64,000 nucleotides of DNA from Melaminivora jejuensis (GCF_017811175.1 NZ_JACWIJ010000002.1:1488001-1552000), one strand, 5' to 3'; numbered from the stretch's first letter, positions 8,977 to 17,891 are shown. The notes: generated from the sequence alone by a model not told the origin. Numbers and translations: made by a program.

Positions 8977-9699
8977 TCAGGTTTTGTTCAGGCTTGCTAG
9001 CGACGCAGGCACCCGGGCCACGCCAGCCGGCAGGCAGCGCCTGAGGCCCTCGATGGCCAGGCCCAGCGTCCAGCAAATCCATGCCGTCCACAGGGTATGG
9101 CTCATGAAATGCGCGCCACGCATCTGCTGCGCCAGGCCCAGCACGGCACCGGCCAGCAAAGCCGCCACCAGCCAGCGCCGGGCCACTTCCGGGGCCAGGC
9201 TGCGGCGCAGCACACACCAGCCAGTCAGATAGGCCAACGCTGCCGAGGCGTGCCCAGCCGGGAAGCAATGCCCCGGCCCGGCGTCGCGCACACCCCACAG
9301 CCAGTGCGAGAAATGGGGCAGCGTCCCGCCGAACTGCGCCAGATCCCAGGGGCAACTGGTGCTGCTGACGCGCTTGAGCAGCGTGATGGCTGCCATGCCC
9401 AGGGCAATGGACAAGGCCAGTTGCCAGCGATCGGGCGATGCCAGCGCCCGCAGAAAGCCCCAGGGCCACACGGCACCGATGAACAGCGCCAGCAGCAGTG
9501 CGCTGCTGAACCAGCGCGGCAAGGTGTGCAGCAACAAGACGAAAGTCGGCTGATCGCGCCAGGCGAAGCCCTGCGCCGTGCCGAACAGGCGGGCCAGCGG
9601 CAAATCCAGCCCCGAGGCATCCCAGGCCAGCAGCAGGGTGAAGAGCAGCAGGGTGAGCGCACCCAGCCGGCGCAGAGGTGTAGAAGAAAGGACAGACAT
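8977..9699 (-). CDS. PAP2 family membrane phosphatase
   Basis: The 240-aa protein has about six membrane helices and the three PAP2 signature blocks: KRVSSTSCPW, FPAGHASAALAY and RGAHFMSHTLW. The catalytic histidines are in place. Members dephosphorylate lipid pyrophosphates, phosphatidate or lipid A phosphates (LpxE/LpxT relatives). It sits 48 bp upstream of eptA on the same strand, which suggests joint action on lipid A or undecaprenyl pyrophosphate. I chose MSVLSST as the start because the hydrophobic first helix follows at once; the upstream extension is arginine-rich and probably untranslated. Confidence 0.88.
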   Translation of the reverse strand: MSVLSSTPLRRLGALTLLLFTLLLAWDASGLDLPLARLFGTAQGFAWRDQPTFVLLLHTLPRWFSSALLLALFIGAVWPWGFLRALASPDRWQLALSIALGMAAITLLKRVSSTSCPWDLAQFGGTLPHFSHWLWGVRDAGPGHCFPAGHASAALAYLTGWCVLRRSLAPEVARRWLVAALLAGAVLGLAQQMRGAHFMSHTLWTAWICWTLGLAIEGLRRCLPAGVARVPASLASLNKT

Positions 9700-9818
9700 G
9701 GGCGCGCAGCGTAGGCAGTGCGGCTGAACGTCCGCTGAACGTCTGCGAGCATTTCGAGCCGCCTGCAGCACCCTACACTTTCCAGCCCATTTGCATCAAA
9801 GCCCGAGGACTGCCGCCC

Positions 9819-10493
9819 ATGCGAATCCTGCTGGTGGAAGACGACAGCGCCCTGCGCGAAGCCGTATGTGGCTACCTGCGCGCCAAGGCTTTCGTGGTGG
9901 ACGCTGCGCCCACCCTGGCCCAGGCCAGCGCCGCCCTGCACGCCGCCCAGTACGCTGCCGTGCTGCTCGATCTGCACCTGCCCGATGGTGATGGTTTGGC
10001 GCTGCTGCGCGAGGTGCGCGCGCTGCGCGAGTGCCCCAGCGTGATCGTCCTGACGGCGCGCGACCAGGTCAGCGACCGCATCCACGGCCTGGACGCAGGT
10101 GCCGACGACTATCTGGTCAAGCCCTACGACCCCGGCGAGTTGCTGGCGCGCCTGCGCGCCGTGGAGCGCCGCCGCACCAGTGCCAGCCAGCCCGTGCTGG
10201 AGTTGGGCGAGCTGCAGATCGACCTGGCACGCGAACAAGTGCGCCGCGCCGGCGTACCGGTGGCGCTGACGCAAAAGGAATGGGCGCTGCTGCGCGTGCT
10301 GGCCACGCGCACCCAGCACATCCACACCCGCGAAAGCCTGCAGGATGCCCTGTACGGCTGGGGCGACGAGTCCGACAGCAACACGCTGGAAGTCTTCATC
10401 AGCCGCCTGCGCAAAAAGCTCGGGCGCGAGCGCATCGAGACCGTGCGTGGCCTGGGCTATCGGCTGACGCCAGCTCCTGGCGCGGGCGCGTGA
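9819..10493 (+). CDS. OmpR/PhoB-family response regulator (PmrA/QseB-like)
   Basis: This 224-aa transcription factor has an N-terminal receiver domain with acidic pocket EDD (7-9), phosphoacceptor Asp51 (LLDLHLPDGDG) and Lys101 (YLVKPY). A winged-helix domain follows, ending in NTLEVFISRLRKKLG and VRGLGYRL. It probably activates the divergent PAP2-eptA pair, by analogy with PmrA control of pmrC. The gap to the PAP2 start is 119 bp and would hold both promoters. It is followed by its cognate kinase with no real intergenic space. Confidence 0.92.
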   Translation: MRILLVEDDSALREAVCGYLRAKAFVVDAAPTLAQASAALHAAQYAAVLLDLHLPDGDGLALLREVRALRECPSVIVLTARDQVSDRIHGLDAGADDYLVKPYDPGELLARLRAVERRRTSASQPVLELGELQIDLAREQVRRAGVPVALTQKEWALLRVLATRTQHIHTRESLQDALYGWGDESDSNTLEVFISRLRKKLGRERIETVRGLGYRLTPAPGAGA

Positions 10494-10525
10494 ATCGGAA
10501 CCCGTCTGAACCCACCCTCCATCGG

Positions 10526-11911
10526 ATGAACTCCGCCCAGGAATCGCTGCCGCCCCGTGCCGAAACCCTGGCTGGTCGGCTGGCGCGCACCCTCATCGTC
10601 TGGGTGGGCGGCGTCTGGCTGGCCTGCGTGCTGGCCGTGGTCTGGTATGTCGATAGTGAGATCAATCACAACTTCGACAGCGAACTGGTGGAGGTCTCGC
10701 ATCGCCTGTTCGACATCGCCCTGGATCGCCTGGATGCGGCCCCGGCACAGCCGGGCACAGCGCCCCTGACCATTGCCGCTCCCGTCACCTTTGCCGAATC
10801 CGACGTGCCCTATCAGCTCGTCAGTCTGGATGCGCGCGTGCTGGCGCGCTCGGCCAGCGCTAGCGCCGCACAGTTTGACGTGCCGCTGGCACCCGGCTTT
10901 GCCCAGGCCGGCGGCTGGCGCGTGTACACGCTGCGCCATCCGGCGCGCGAGGTCTTCTTGCAGGTGGCCGATCCGCTGGACGAGCGCCGCGAAACCCTCA
11001 ACCGCACGCTGATCGGGCTGCTGGTGCCCCTGGTGGCCGTGCTGCCGCTGCTGGCCTGGCTGCTGCGACGCATCGCCCGGCGCGAGCTGCGTGTGCTAGA
11101 CGTCCTGGCGCACGAGATCAGCCTGCGCGACGGCCAACTGCTGCAACCTATCGAGCTGCCCGCCCTGCCGCGCGAATTGCGCGGCGTGGAAGACCATGTC
11201 AACCGTCTGCTGGAGCGCCTGTCTCAGGCGCTCGACGTGGAGCGCGCCCTGGCTGCCAATGCCGCGCACGAACTGCGTACACCCCTGGCGGCGGCCCGGC
11301 TGCGGCTGCAGACTGCCCTGGAGCATGGTCTGGCGCGCAGCGACGTGCAGGCCGCACTGACGGCGCTGCAGACGCTGGCCCAGCGCACAGAAAAGCTGCT
11401 GCAGCTGTCGCGCGCCGAATCCAGCGCCCCGCTGGCACGCGAACCGGTCGATTTGGCCCAGCTGGCCGAAGCCGTGGCGCAGGAGTTCTGGCAGGACGAC
11501 CGTGTGGTCGATCGGCTGGAGCTGACGCTGGCGGTGGCGCCGCAAGACGCCCCGCTGTGCGTGCCGGGCGACTTCGATGCCCTGGCCATCGCCCTGCGCA
11601 ATCTGGTGGAAAACGCCCTGCACTACAGCGCGGGCAGCAGCGTGGAGATCGTCGCCGGCCCGGGCACCACGCTGGCGGTGCGCGACCACGGCCCTGGCGT
11701 GCCGCCCGAGCGGCTGGCGAGACTGCAGCAGCGCCATGTGCGCCACAGTGCCAGCCGGGCCGGCTATGGCCTGGGCCTGTCGATCGCCAGCACCATTGCA
11801 CACAAGCACGGGGCAAGGCTGCGGCTGTCCTCACCGCCGCCCGGGCTGGCGCACGGCTTCGAAGCACGACTGGAGCTGCCCGCCCTGCCGGCGCCGTCCG
11901 CCTTCAACTGA
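10526..11911 (+). CDS. Sensor histidine kinase of the lipid A modification locus
   Basis: This 461-aa sensor has an N-terminal helix (TLIVWVGGVWLACVLAVVW), a periplasmic region of about 115 residues, and a second helix at about 161-180. A HisKA domain with His248 (ANAAHELRTPLAA), the N-box LVENALHYS and an ATP-binding domain with VRDHGPGVP and GYGLGLSIAS follow. The start is uncertain: the ATG used here lies 32 bp after the regulator stop, but a GTG at 10490 overlaps that stop as GTGA and would couple translation. The 3' end overlaps the convergent thioesterase gene by 8 bp. Confidence 0.9.
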   Translation: MNSAQESLPPRAETLAGRLARTLIVWVGGVWLACVLAVVWYVDSEINHNFDSELVEVSHRLFDIALDRLDAAPAQPGTAPLTIAAPVTFAESDVPYQLVSLDARVLARSASASAAQFDVPLAPGFAQAGGWRVYTLRHPAREVFLQVADPLDERRETLNRTLIGLLVPLVAVLPLLAWLLRRIARRELRVLDVLAHEISLRDGQLLQPIELPALPRELRGVEDHVNRLLERLSQALDVERALAANAAHELRTPLAAARLRLQTALEHGLARSDVQAALTALQTLAQRTEKLLQLSRAESSAPLAREPVDLAQLAEAVAQEFWQDDRVVDRLELTLAVAPQDAPLCVPGDFDALAIALRNLVENALHYSAGSSVEIVAGPGTTLAVRDHGPGVPPERLARLQQRHVRHSASRAGYGLGLSIASTIAHKHGARLRLSSPPPGLAHGFEARLELPALPAPSAFN

Positions 11912-12323
11912 CGATGGCGCGCATCCAGTCCGGCAGAGCCACGGCCTTTTGCTGCGGGAAGTCCACCCAGATGGTGGTGGCGCCGCCTTCGGCATAGATC
12001 ACGCCGGGCTGGTCTTCACGCTCGATGGTGATCCAGGTCTCGAAGGTGGTGCGCGCCGGGTCGCTCACATAGAGCTTCAGCAGCAGCCGCGCCGGATACT
12101 CGATCTGGCGCAGGAAGCTGCAAAAAGCGTTCACGATGACCGGCCCCTGGCCCTGGGGCTGGGGATTGGCCCCTACAGCCGTCATCCAGTCGATGCGGAT
12201 GCTCTCCAGGTAACGAAAGTACATGGCGTTGTTGACATGGCCCATGGCGTCCATGTCGCCCCAGCGCACGTCCAAGTGCATCTGGTGTACCAGCTTCTTG
12301 TGTTCAGGCAGAGAGATTTTCAT
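11904..12323 (-). CDS. Acyl-CoA thioesterase, 4HBT hotdog family
   Basis: This 139-aa hotdog-fold protein has the 4-hydroxybenzoyl-CoA thioesterase signature DVRWGDMDAMGHVNNAMYFR, in which the Asp and His-Val-Asn-Asn are the active-site region. It hydrolyses acyl-CoA thioesters; the true substrate is unknown. I start at MKISLPEHKK; the longer open frame upstream shadows the ETF-QO gene. It is convergent with the sensor kinase and divergent from the ETF-quinone oxidoreductase gene, with 178 bp between starts. Confidence 0.85.
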   Translation of the reverse strand: MKISLPEHKKLVHQMHLDVRWGDMDAMGHVNNAMYFRYLESIRIDWMTAVGANPQPQGQGPVIVNAFCSFLRQIEYPARLLLKLYVSDPARTTFETWITIEREDQPGVIYAEGGATTIWVDFPQQKAVALPDWMRAIVS

Positions 12324-12501
12324 GGGGGCGATTCTGACCCGCGCCGCCAGGTGGGCGCTGTCGCCTGTGCTGTCCCCTGCCAGGCACGGAATTGAACGAC
12401 CGTGCGTTTTTATTGTTGCCGGATGCATACAATCGTCCGCCATCGCCGGCCCGCAGCGCGCCGCCTTCGCTTTTTCCACCATCCCGCATACGAGACAACC
12501 C

Positions 12502-14208
12502 ATGACGAACGAAGAGATCCTGCAGCAGTACGGCCCGCGCGAGGCCATGGAATACGACGTGGTGATCGTCGGCGGCGGCCCGGGCGGCCTGGCTACGGCG
12601 ATTCGCCTCAAGCAGATGGCCGAGGCCAATGGCCAGGACATCTCGGTGGTGGTGCTGGAAAAAGGCTCGGAGCCGGGCGCGCACATCCTGTCGGGCGCCA
12701 TCATGGATCCCAAGGCGCTGACCGAGCTGATCCCCGACTGGAAGGCCAAGGGCGCGCCGCTGAACCAGCCCGTCTCCGACGACGCGATGGTCTTCCTGGG
12801 CGAGAAGGGTTCATTTCGCACGCCCAACTTCCTGCTGCCCCAGTGCTTCCAGAACCACGGCAACTACGTGGTGGCCCTGGGCAACGTGGTGCGCTGGATG
12901 GCCGAGCAGGCCGAGGCGCTCGGGGTCGAGATCTTCCCCGGCTTTGCCGCTGCCGAGGTCATCTACCACGACGACGGCTCGGTCAAGGGCGTGGCCACGG
13001 GCAACATGGGCCTCGACAAGGAGGGCCAGCCCACGGACGAATTCCAGCTGGGCATGGAGCTGCACGGCAAGTACACCATCTTTGCGGAAGGCGCGCGCGG
13101 CCACCTGGGCAAACAGCTGATCGCCCGCTACAGGCTCGACGAGGGACGCGACCCGCAGGCCTACGGCATCGGCGTCAAGGAGCTGTGGGAGATCGACCCC
13201 AAGCGCCACCAGCCAGGCTTCGTGCTGCACACCGCCGGCTGGCCACTGGCCAGCGACACCTATGGCGGCGGCTTCCTCTACCACCTGGAGGACAACAAGG
13301 TCACGCTGGGCTTCATCACCGGTCTGGACTATGCCAACCCCTACCTCAGCCCGTTCGAGGAGATGCAGCGCTGGAAGCTACACCCCAACATCCGCTGGTA
13401 CCTGGAGGGCGACGAGGCCAAGGGCATCAAGCCGGCCAAGCGCCTGGGCTACGGCGCGCGCGCCATCGTCGCCGGTGGCCTGCTGAGCCTGCCCAAGTTC
13501 GTCTTCCCCGGCGGTGCGCTGGTGGGCTGCGACGCTGGCTTTCTGAACGCCAGCCGCATCAAGGGCAGCCATGCCGCCATCAAGACCGGCATGATGGCCG
13601 CCGAGGCGGCCTATGACGCCGTAGTGGCAGGCCGCCAGGGCGACGAGCTGACGGCCTACCCAAAGGCCTTCGAGGCCAGCTGGCTGCACGAGGAGCTGAA
13701 CAAGGCGCGCAACTTCAAGTCCTGGTTCAAGAAGGGCCTGACCACGGCCACGCTGATGAACGGCATCGAGCAATTCGTGCTCAAGGGCCACATCCCCTGG
13801 ACGCTGCACCGCGACACGCCAGACCACGCCACGCTCAAGCCCGCTGCCGAGTGCCAGCCCATCGTCTATCCCAAGCCCGATGGCAAGCTGACGTTCGACC
13901 GCCTGTCCAGCGTGTTCGTGAGCAACACCAACCACGCCGAAAACCAGCCCGCGCACCTGAAGCTGAAAGATGCCAAGGTGCCCACCGAGATCAACCTGCC
14001 CCGCTATGCCGGCCCCGAGAGCCGCTATTGCCCGGCAGGCGTCTATGAGTTCGTGCCCGACGAGGCCAAGGGCGGCAATGCCCAGCGCCTGCAGATCAAC
14101 GCGCAGAACTGCGTGCACTGCAAGACCTGCGACATCAAGGATCCGACGCAGAACATCGTCTGGGTCACACCCGAGGGTGGGGGCGGCCCTAATTACACCG
14201 GCATGTGA
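12502..14208 (+). CDS. Electron transfer flavoprotein-ubiquinone oxidoreductase
   Basis: This 568-aa membrane-associated flavoprotein passes electrons from reduced ETF to ubiquinone, linking fatty and amino acid beta-oxidation to the respiratory chain. The FAD-binding GGGPGGLATAIRLK is at residues 24-37. ETF-QO blocks such as GFITGLDYANPYLSPFEE and KGSHAAIKTGMMAAEA follow. The C-terminal [4Fe-4S] ligands are in YCPAGVYE and NCVHCKTCDIKDP. The start MTNEEIL is set by homology; the longer frame upstream is antisense to the thioesterase. ETF itself is not in the window. Confidence 0.94.
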   Translation: MTNEEILQQYGPREAMEYDVVIVGGGPGGLATAIRLKQMAEANGQDISVVVLEKGSEPGAHILSGAIMDPKALTELIPDWKAKGAPLNQPVSDDAMVFLGEKGSFRTPNFLLPQCFQNHGNYVVALGNVVRWMAEQAEALGVEIFPGFAAAEVIYHDDGSVKGVATGNMGLDKEGQPTDEFQLGMELHGKYTIFAEGARGHLGKQLIARYRLDEGRDPQAYGIGVKELWEIDPKRHQPGFVLHTAGWPLASDTYGGGFLYHLEDNKVTLGFITGLDYANPYLSPFEEMQRWKLHPNIRWYLEGDEAKGIKPAKRLGYGARAIVAGGLLSLPKFVFPGGALVGCDAGFLNASRIKGSHAAIKTGMMAAEAAYDAVVAGRQGDELTAYPKAFEASWLHEELNKARNFKSWFKKGLTTATLMNGIEQFVLKGHIPWTLHRDTPDHATLKPAAECQPIVYPKPDGKLTFDRLSSVFVSNTNHAENQPAHLKLKDAKVPTEINLPRYAGPESRYCPAGVYEFVPDEAKGGNAQRLQINAQNCVHCKTCDIKDPTQNIVWVTPEGGGGPNYTGM

Positions 14209-14239
14209 TTTGGCGCAACAATCGCGCGCTTTACTGCAA

Positions 14240-14265
14240 GGCCGGCAAGTGGTTCCACGCCGGCC
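14240..14265. other. Perfect inverted repeat in ABC importer leader
   Basis: GGCCGGC-aa-GTGG-tt-CCAC-GCCGGCC forms a 7+4 bp hairpin 51 bp before the binding-protein start. No T-run follows, so it is not a classical terminator. It may end the ETF-QO mRNA, bind a regulator, or protect the importer transcript. Confidence 0.45.
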
Positions 14266-14316
14266 CTATACAACAAGCAAGAGAACCCAAGCTCGTCAAC
14301 TGGAGATAGATAGCAC

Positions 14317-15288
14317 ATGAAAAGCCTGTCCTGGGCGCCCCTGAGCGCATTGGCCCTGGCCGCCGCAGCCCTCGCGCCTGCCGCACACGCCGCCGACACC
14401 AAATCCGTGGCCGTGACGGCCATCGTCGAACACCCGGCGCTCGATGCGGTGCGCGATGGCGTCAAGGACGCCCTTAAGGCTGCCGGCTACGAGGAGGGCA
14501 AGAACCTCAAGTGGCAATACCAGAGCGCCCAGGGCAACACCGGCACGGCCGCGCAGATCGCGCGCAAGTTCGTCGGCGACAAGCCGGATGCCATCGTCGC
14601 CATTGCCACCCCATCGGCACAGGCCGTCGTGGCCGCCACCAAGAGCGTGCCGGTGGTGTTTTCCGCCGTGACCGACCCGGTGGCCGCCAAGTTGGTGGCC
14701 AGCTGGGAGCCGTCCAAGAACAACGTGACCGGCGTGTCCGACCTGCTGGCGCTGGACAAGCAGCTTGAGCTGATCAAGCAGGTGGTGCCCAATGCCAAGC
14801 GCGTGGGCATGGTCTACAACCCGGGCGAGGCCAACTCGGTGGTCGTGGTCAAGGAGATGAAGGAGCTGCTGGCCAAGAATGGCATGACGCTGGTCGAGGC
14901 CTCGGCGCCGCGCTCGGTGGACGTGGGCAGCGCCGCGCGCAGCCTGATCGGCAAGGCCGACGTGATCTACACCAACACCGACAACAACGTGGTCTCGGCC
15001 TACGAGGCGCTGGTGAAAGTCGGCCAGGAAGCCAAGCTGCCGCTGGTGGCCTCGGACACCGACAGCGTCAAGCGCGGCGCCATCGCCGCCTTAGGCATCA
15101 ACTACCGCGACCTGGGCGAGCAAACTGGCCGTGTGGTGGTGCGCATCCTCAAGGGCGAACAGCCCGGCGACATCAAGCCAGAAGTCAGCACCAAGATGGA
15201 GCTGTTCGTGAACCCTGGCGCTGCCGAAAAGCAGGGCGTCAAGCTGTCCGACGCGCTGGTCAAGTCGGCCGCGCAAGTCATCCAGTAA
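14317..15288 (+). CDS. ABC transporter substrate-binding protein (TrpX/DUF534 type)
   Basis: The 323-aa periplasmic protein has a clear signal peptide (LSALALAAAALAPAAHAA). The fold resembles the ABC substrate-binding family PF04392: IVEHPALDAVRDGVKDAL, IVAIATPSAQAV, VPVVFSAVTDPV, and GMVYNPGEANSV. Gram-positive relatives (TrpX) bind aromatic amino acids, but the substrate here is unknown. It heads a binding protein-permease-ATPase cluster. A terminator between this gene and the permease should raise the level of the binding protein relative to the membrane parts. Confidence 0.88.
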   Translation: MKSLSWAPLSALALAAAALAPAAHAADTKSVAVTAIVEHPALDAVRDGVKDALKAAGYEEGKNLKWQYQSAQGNTGTAAQIARKFVGDKPDAIVAIATPSAQAVVAATKSVPVVFSAVTDPVAAKLVASWEPSKNNVTGVSDLLALDKQLELIKQVVPNAKRVGMVYNPGEANSVVVVKEMKELLAKNGMTLVEASAPRSVDVGSAARSLIGKADVIYTNTDNNVVSAYEALVKVGQEAKLPLVASDTDSVKRGAIAALGINYRDLGEQTGRVVVRILKGEQPGDIKPEVSTKMELFVNPGAAEKQGVKLSDALVKSAAQVIQ

Positions 15289-15333
15289 GGCACGGCCCTG
15301 AAGCCCCGGAGTCCTTAAGCTCCACCACCACGC

Positions 15334-15364
15334 AGGAGCCCTGAAGCCGGGGCTCCTGTTTTTT
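15334..15364 (+). terminator. Intrinsic terminator/attenuator between binding protein and permease
   Basis: The stem AGGAGCCC/GGGCTCCT (8 bp) has an 8-nt loop and is followed by GTTTTTT. It lies 45 bp after the binding-protein stop and just before the permease start. Partial read-through would give the usual excess of binding protein. Confidence 0.85.
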
Positions 15365-15385
15365 GTTGACCTTTCCCCTCCTGCC

Positions 15386-16294
15386 ATGTCCCTGTTCTCC
15401 CTGCTTGGCGCGGTCGAGATCGGCCTGATCTTCAGTCTGGTTGCTCTGGGCGTCTTCATTTCGTTCCGGTTGCTGCGCTTTCCCGACCTGACGGTGGACG
15501 GCAGTTTTCCGCTGGGCGGCGCGGTGTGCGCCGTGCTGATCGCCAGCGGCGCCAACCCCTTCGTGGCCACCGTGGCCGCTGCCGCTGCCGGCGCCATCGC
15601 CGGCCTGGTCACCGGCTGGCTGAACGTGCGCCTGAAGATCATGGATCTGCTGGCCTCCATCCTGATGATGATCGCGCTGTACTCGGTCAATCTGCGCATC
15701 ATGGGTGGGCCCAACATCCCGCTGATCAACGATCCCACGGTCTTCACCCTGCTGCAGCCCGAGGGGCTGGAGGACTACTGGTGGCGCCCGCTGTTGCTGC
15801 TGGTCATCGTGATTGCCGCCAAGCTGGCCATGGACTGGTTCTTCGCCACCGAGCGCGGCCTGGCCATTCGCGCCACCGGCTCCAACGCCCGCATGGCGCG
15901 CGCCCAGGGCATCAACACCGGCGCCATGGTGCTGCTGGGCATGGCCGTGTCCAACGCCCTGGTCGGCGTGGCCGGCGCGCTGTTTGCCCAGACCCAGGGC
16001 GGCTCGGACATCTCCATGGGCATAGGCACCATCGTCATCGGCCTGGCTGCCGTGATCGTGGGCGAGTCCATCCTGCCTTCGCGGCGCATTGTCTATGCCA
16101 CGCTGGCCGTCATCATCGGCGCTATCGTCTATCGCTTCTTCATCGCCGCCGCGCTCAACAGCGACTTCATCGGCCTCAAGGCGCAGGACTTGAACCTGGT
16201 CACCGCCGTGCTGGTGACGATTGCCCTGGTCATCCCGCAAATCAAGCGCCGCCTGCGCAGCAAGCGCCTGGCCGACACCCCCAAGAGCCTGTGA
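15386..16294 (+). CDS. ABC transporter permease (TrpY-like)
   Basis: This 302-aa integral membrane protein is of the BPD_transp_2 type, with eight or more hydrophobic helices. The conserved RATGSNARMARAQGINTG stretch is the cytoplasmic coupling region, and FAQTQGGSDISMGIGTIV is also conserved. It forms the channel of the importer together with the ATPase encoded 19 bp downstream. The start MSLFSLLGAVEIGLIF opens directly into the first helix. The substrate is unknown. Confidence 0.88.
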   Translation: MSLFSLLGAVEIGLIFSLVALGVFISFRLLRFPDLTVDGSFPLGGAVCAVLIASGANPFVATVAAAAAGAIAGLVTGWLNVRLKIMDLLASILMMIALYSVNLRIMGGPNIPLINDPTVFTLLQPEGLEDYWWRPLLLLVIVIAAKLAMDWFFATERGLAIRATGSNARMARAQGINTGAMVLLGMAVSNALVGVAGALFAQTQGGSDISMGIGTIVIGLAAVIVGESILPSRRIVYATLAVIIGAIVYRFFIAAALNSDFIGLKAQDLNLVTAVLVTIALVIPQIKRRLRSKRLADTPKSL

Positions 16295-16313
16295 CCGCCG
16301 GGAGACAAGCACC

Positions 16314-17108
16314 ATGCTGAGCGCACAAGACCTGCACATCACCTTCAACCCCGGCACGCCCATCGAGACACGCGCGCTGCGCGGCATGTCGCTGGACATC
16401 CCCGCCGGGCAGTTCGTCACTGTCATCGGCTCCAACGGCGCGGGCAAATCGACCTTTTTGAATGCCATCTCGGGCGATCTGCCGGTGGACATGGGCCGCA
16501 TCGCCATCGACGGCCTGGACGTGACGCACCGCCCGGTGTGGGAGCGCGCCGAGCGCGTGGCGCGCGTCTTTCAAGACCCGATGGCCGGCACTTGCGAAGA
16601 CCTGACCATCGAGGAGAACATGGCGCTGGCCCAGCAGCGCGGCACGCGCCGCAGCCTGCGCGGCGCCGTCAAGGCCGCCGAGCGCGCCATGTTCCGCGAA
16701 CGCCTGGCCACGCTGGGCCTGGGGCTGGAAAACCGCCTCACCGACCGCATCGGCCTGCTCTCGGGCGGCCAGCGCCAGGCCGTGAGCCTGCTCATGGCGG
16801 CGCTGCAACCGTCGCGCATCCTGCTGCTGGACGAGCACACCGCGGCGCTCGACCCGCGCACGGCGGATTTTGTGCTGCAGCTCACCGCGCGCATCGTGGC
16901 CGAGAACAAGCTGACCACCATGATGGTCACGCACAGCATGCGCCAGGCGCTGGACGTGGGCCAGCGCACCGTCATGCTGCACCAGGGCCAGGTCGTGCTG
17001 GACATCTCGGGCGAGGCCCGCGCGCGCACCGACGTGCCCGACCTGCTGCAGATGTTCGAGCGCGTGCGCGGGGAGAAGCTCGCGGACGACGCGCTGCTGC
17101 TGGGCTAG
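16314..17108 (+). CDS. ABC transporter ATP-binding protein (TrpZ-like)
   Basis: This 264-aa ATPase has Walker A GSNGAGKSTF, Q-loop VFQDPMAGTCEDLT, signature LLSGGQRQAVS, Walker B ILLLDEHTAALDP and H-loop MMVTHSM. The Walker B region has DEHTAALD where most families have DEPTSALD, as in other members of this transporter group. It energises the importer formed with the two preceding genes. I start at MLSAQDLH, 19 bp after the permease stop. Confidence 0.92.
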   Translation: MLSAQDLHITFNPGTPIETRALRGMSLDIPAGQFVTVIGSNGAGKSTFLNAISGDLPVDMGRIAIDGLDVTHRPVWERAERVARVFQDPMAGTCEDLTIEENMALAQQRGTRRSLRGAVKAAERAMFRERLATLGLGLENRLTDRIGLLSGGQRQAVSLLMAALQPSRILLLDEHTAALDPRTADFVLQLTARIVAENKLTTMMVTHSMRQALDVGQRTVMLHQGQVVLDISGEARARTDVPDLLQMFERVRGEKLADDALLLG

Positions 17109-17130
17109 GGCCTGGCACGCAGGCACAGAC

Positions 17131-17658
17131 ATGGCGCAGCCCGTCAAGAAAGTCATCGTGATCGCCGGCCCCAATGGGGCTGGCAAAACGACTTTTGCAC
17201 GGTCATTCCTGCCAGCGGAGGCGCAGCTGCCGCGCTTCATCAATGCCGATCTGATTGCAGCGGGCCTCGCCCCATTCGCACCGGAGACGGCAGCGGTGAG
17301 AGCCGGGCGGCTGATGCTTCAGGAAATCGAACACTCAGTCCGGACGAACCAGAGTTTCGCCATCGAAACCACGCTGTCGGGCATGGGCTACCTGCGCCAC
17401 ATCGCCCAGTGGCGAGCCCAGAGCTATCGCGTCAGTCTGTTCTTCCTGAAACTGCCTGACACAGGCACCGCCATCGCACGCGTGGCCGAGCGTGTCCGCC
17501 AGGGTGGGCACGACATCCCTGCAGCCGTCATCCGGCGCCGCTTTGCTGCGGGTTGGCAGAACTTCGAGCGCTTTTACCGCGATGCGGTCGATGATTGGGC
17601 GGTATACGACAATTCAGGATCGACACCCGTTCTTTTGCAGTGGGGAGAAAATCCATGA
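17131..17658 (+). CDS. Zeta-toxin-like P-loop kinase
   Basis: The 175-aa protein has a P-loop (IAGPNGAGKTTF, residues 11-22), INADLIAAGLAPF and FAIETTLSGMGYLRHI, the pattern of the chromosomal zeta-toxin/ATPase family. Plasmid zeta toxins phosphorylate UDP-N-acetylglucosamine and block wall synthesis; many chromosomal relatives are shorter and their substrates are unproven. The stop overlaps the start of a 65-residue gene as ATGA, typical of a toxin-antitoxin pair with the small partner second. A housekeeping nucleotide kinase is the alternative. Confidence 0.8.
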   Translation: MAQPVKKVIVIAGPNGAGKTTFARSFLPAEAQLPRFINADLIAAGLAPFAPETAAVRAGRLMLQEIEHSVRTNQSFAIETTLSGMGYLRHIAQWRAQSYRVSLFFLKLPDTGTAIARVAERVRQGGHDIPAAVIRRRFAAGWQNFERFYRDAVDDWAVYDNSGSTPVLLQWGENP

Positions 17659-17852
17659 ACCCGCAAGACATCTCCAAGGCGCGCAATCCGGACTTGCGCG
17701 CATCGGTGCAGGCCATGCGGCGGGCCGCCGAGCTGGCGCGCCAGACCGCCCTGCAGACCGAAACCGCCATCGTGATCGTGCAGGACGGCAAACCCGTGCG
17801 CGTCACCGCCGACACGCTGCGAAAGCAGGCGCACAAAGCAGCGGCGAAGTAA
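17655..17852 (+). CDS. Small protein paired with zeta-like kinase (putative antitoxin)
   Basis: This 65-aa, mostly helical, charged protein (MNPQDISKARNPDLRAS) has a central helix rich in Ala/Arg/Gln and a strand TAIVIVQDGKPVRV. It is translationally coupled to the kinase by an ATGA overlap, with a GGGGAGAA ribosome site inside the kinase gene. The coupling and size suggest it controls or partners the kinase; no known antitoxin fold is recognisable by eye. No promoter is seen between the two genes. Confidence 0.65.
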   Translation: MNPQDISKARNPDLRASVQAMRRAAELARQTALQTETAIVIVQDGKPVRVTADTLRKQAHKAAAK

Positions 17853-17891
17853 GGCGGAGGCGGCGCCCATCATGCGCCATAACCCTCCTGC

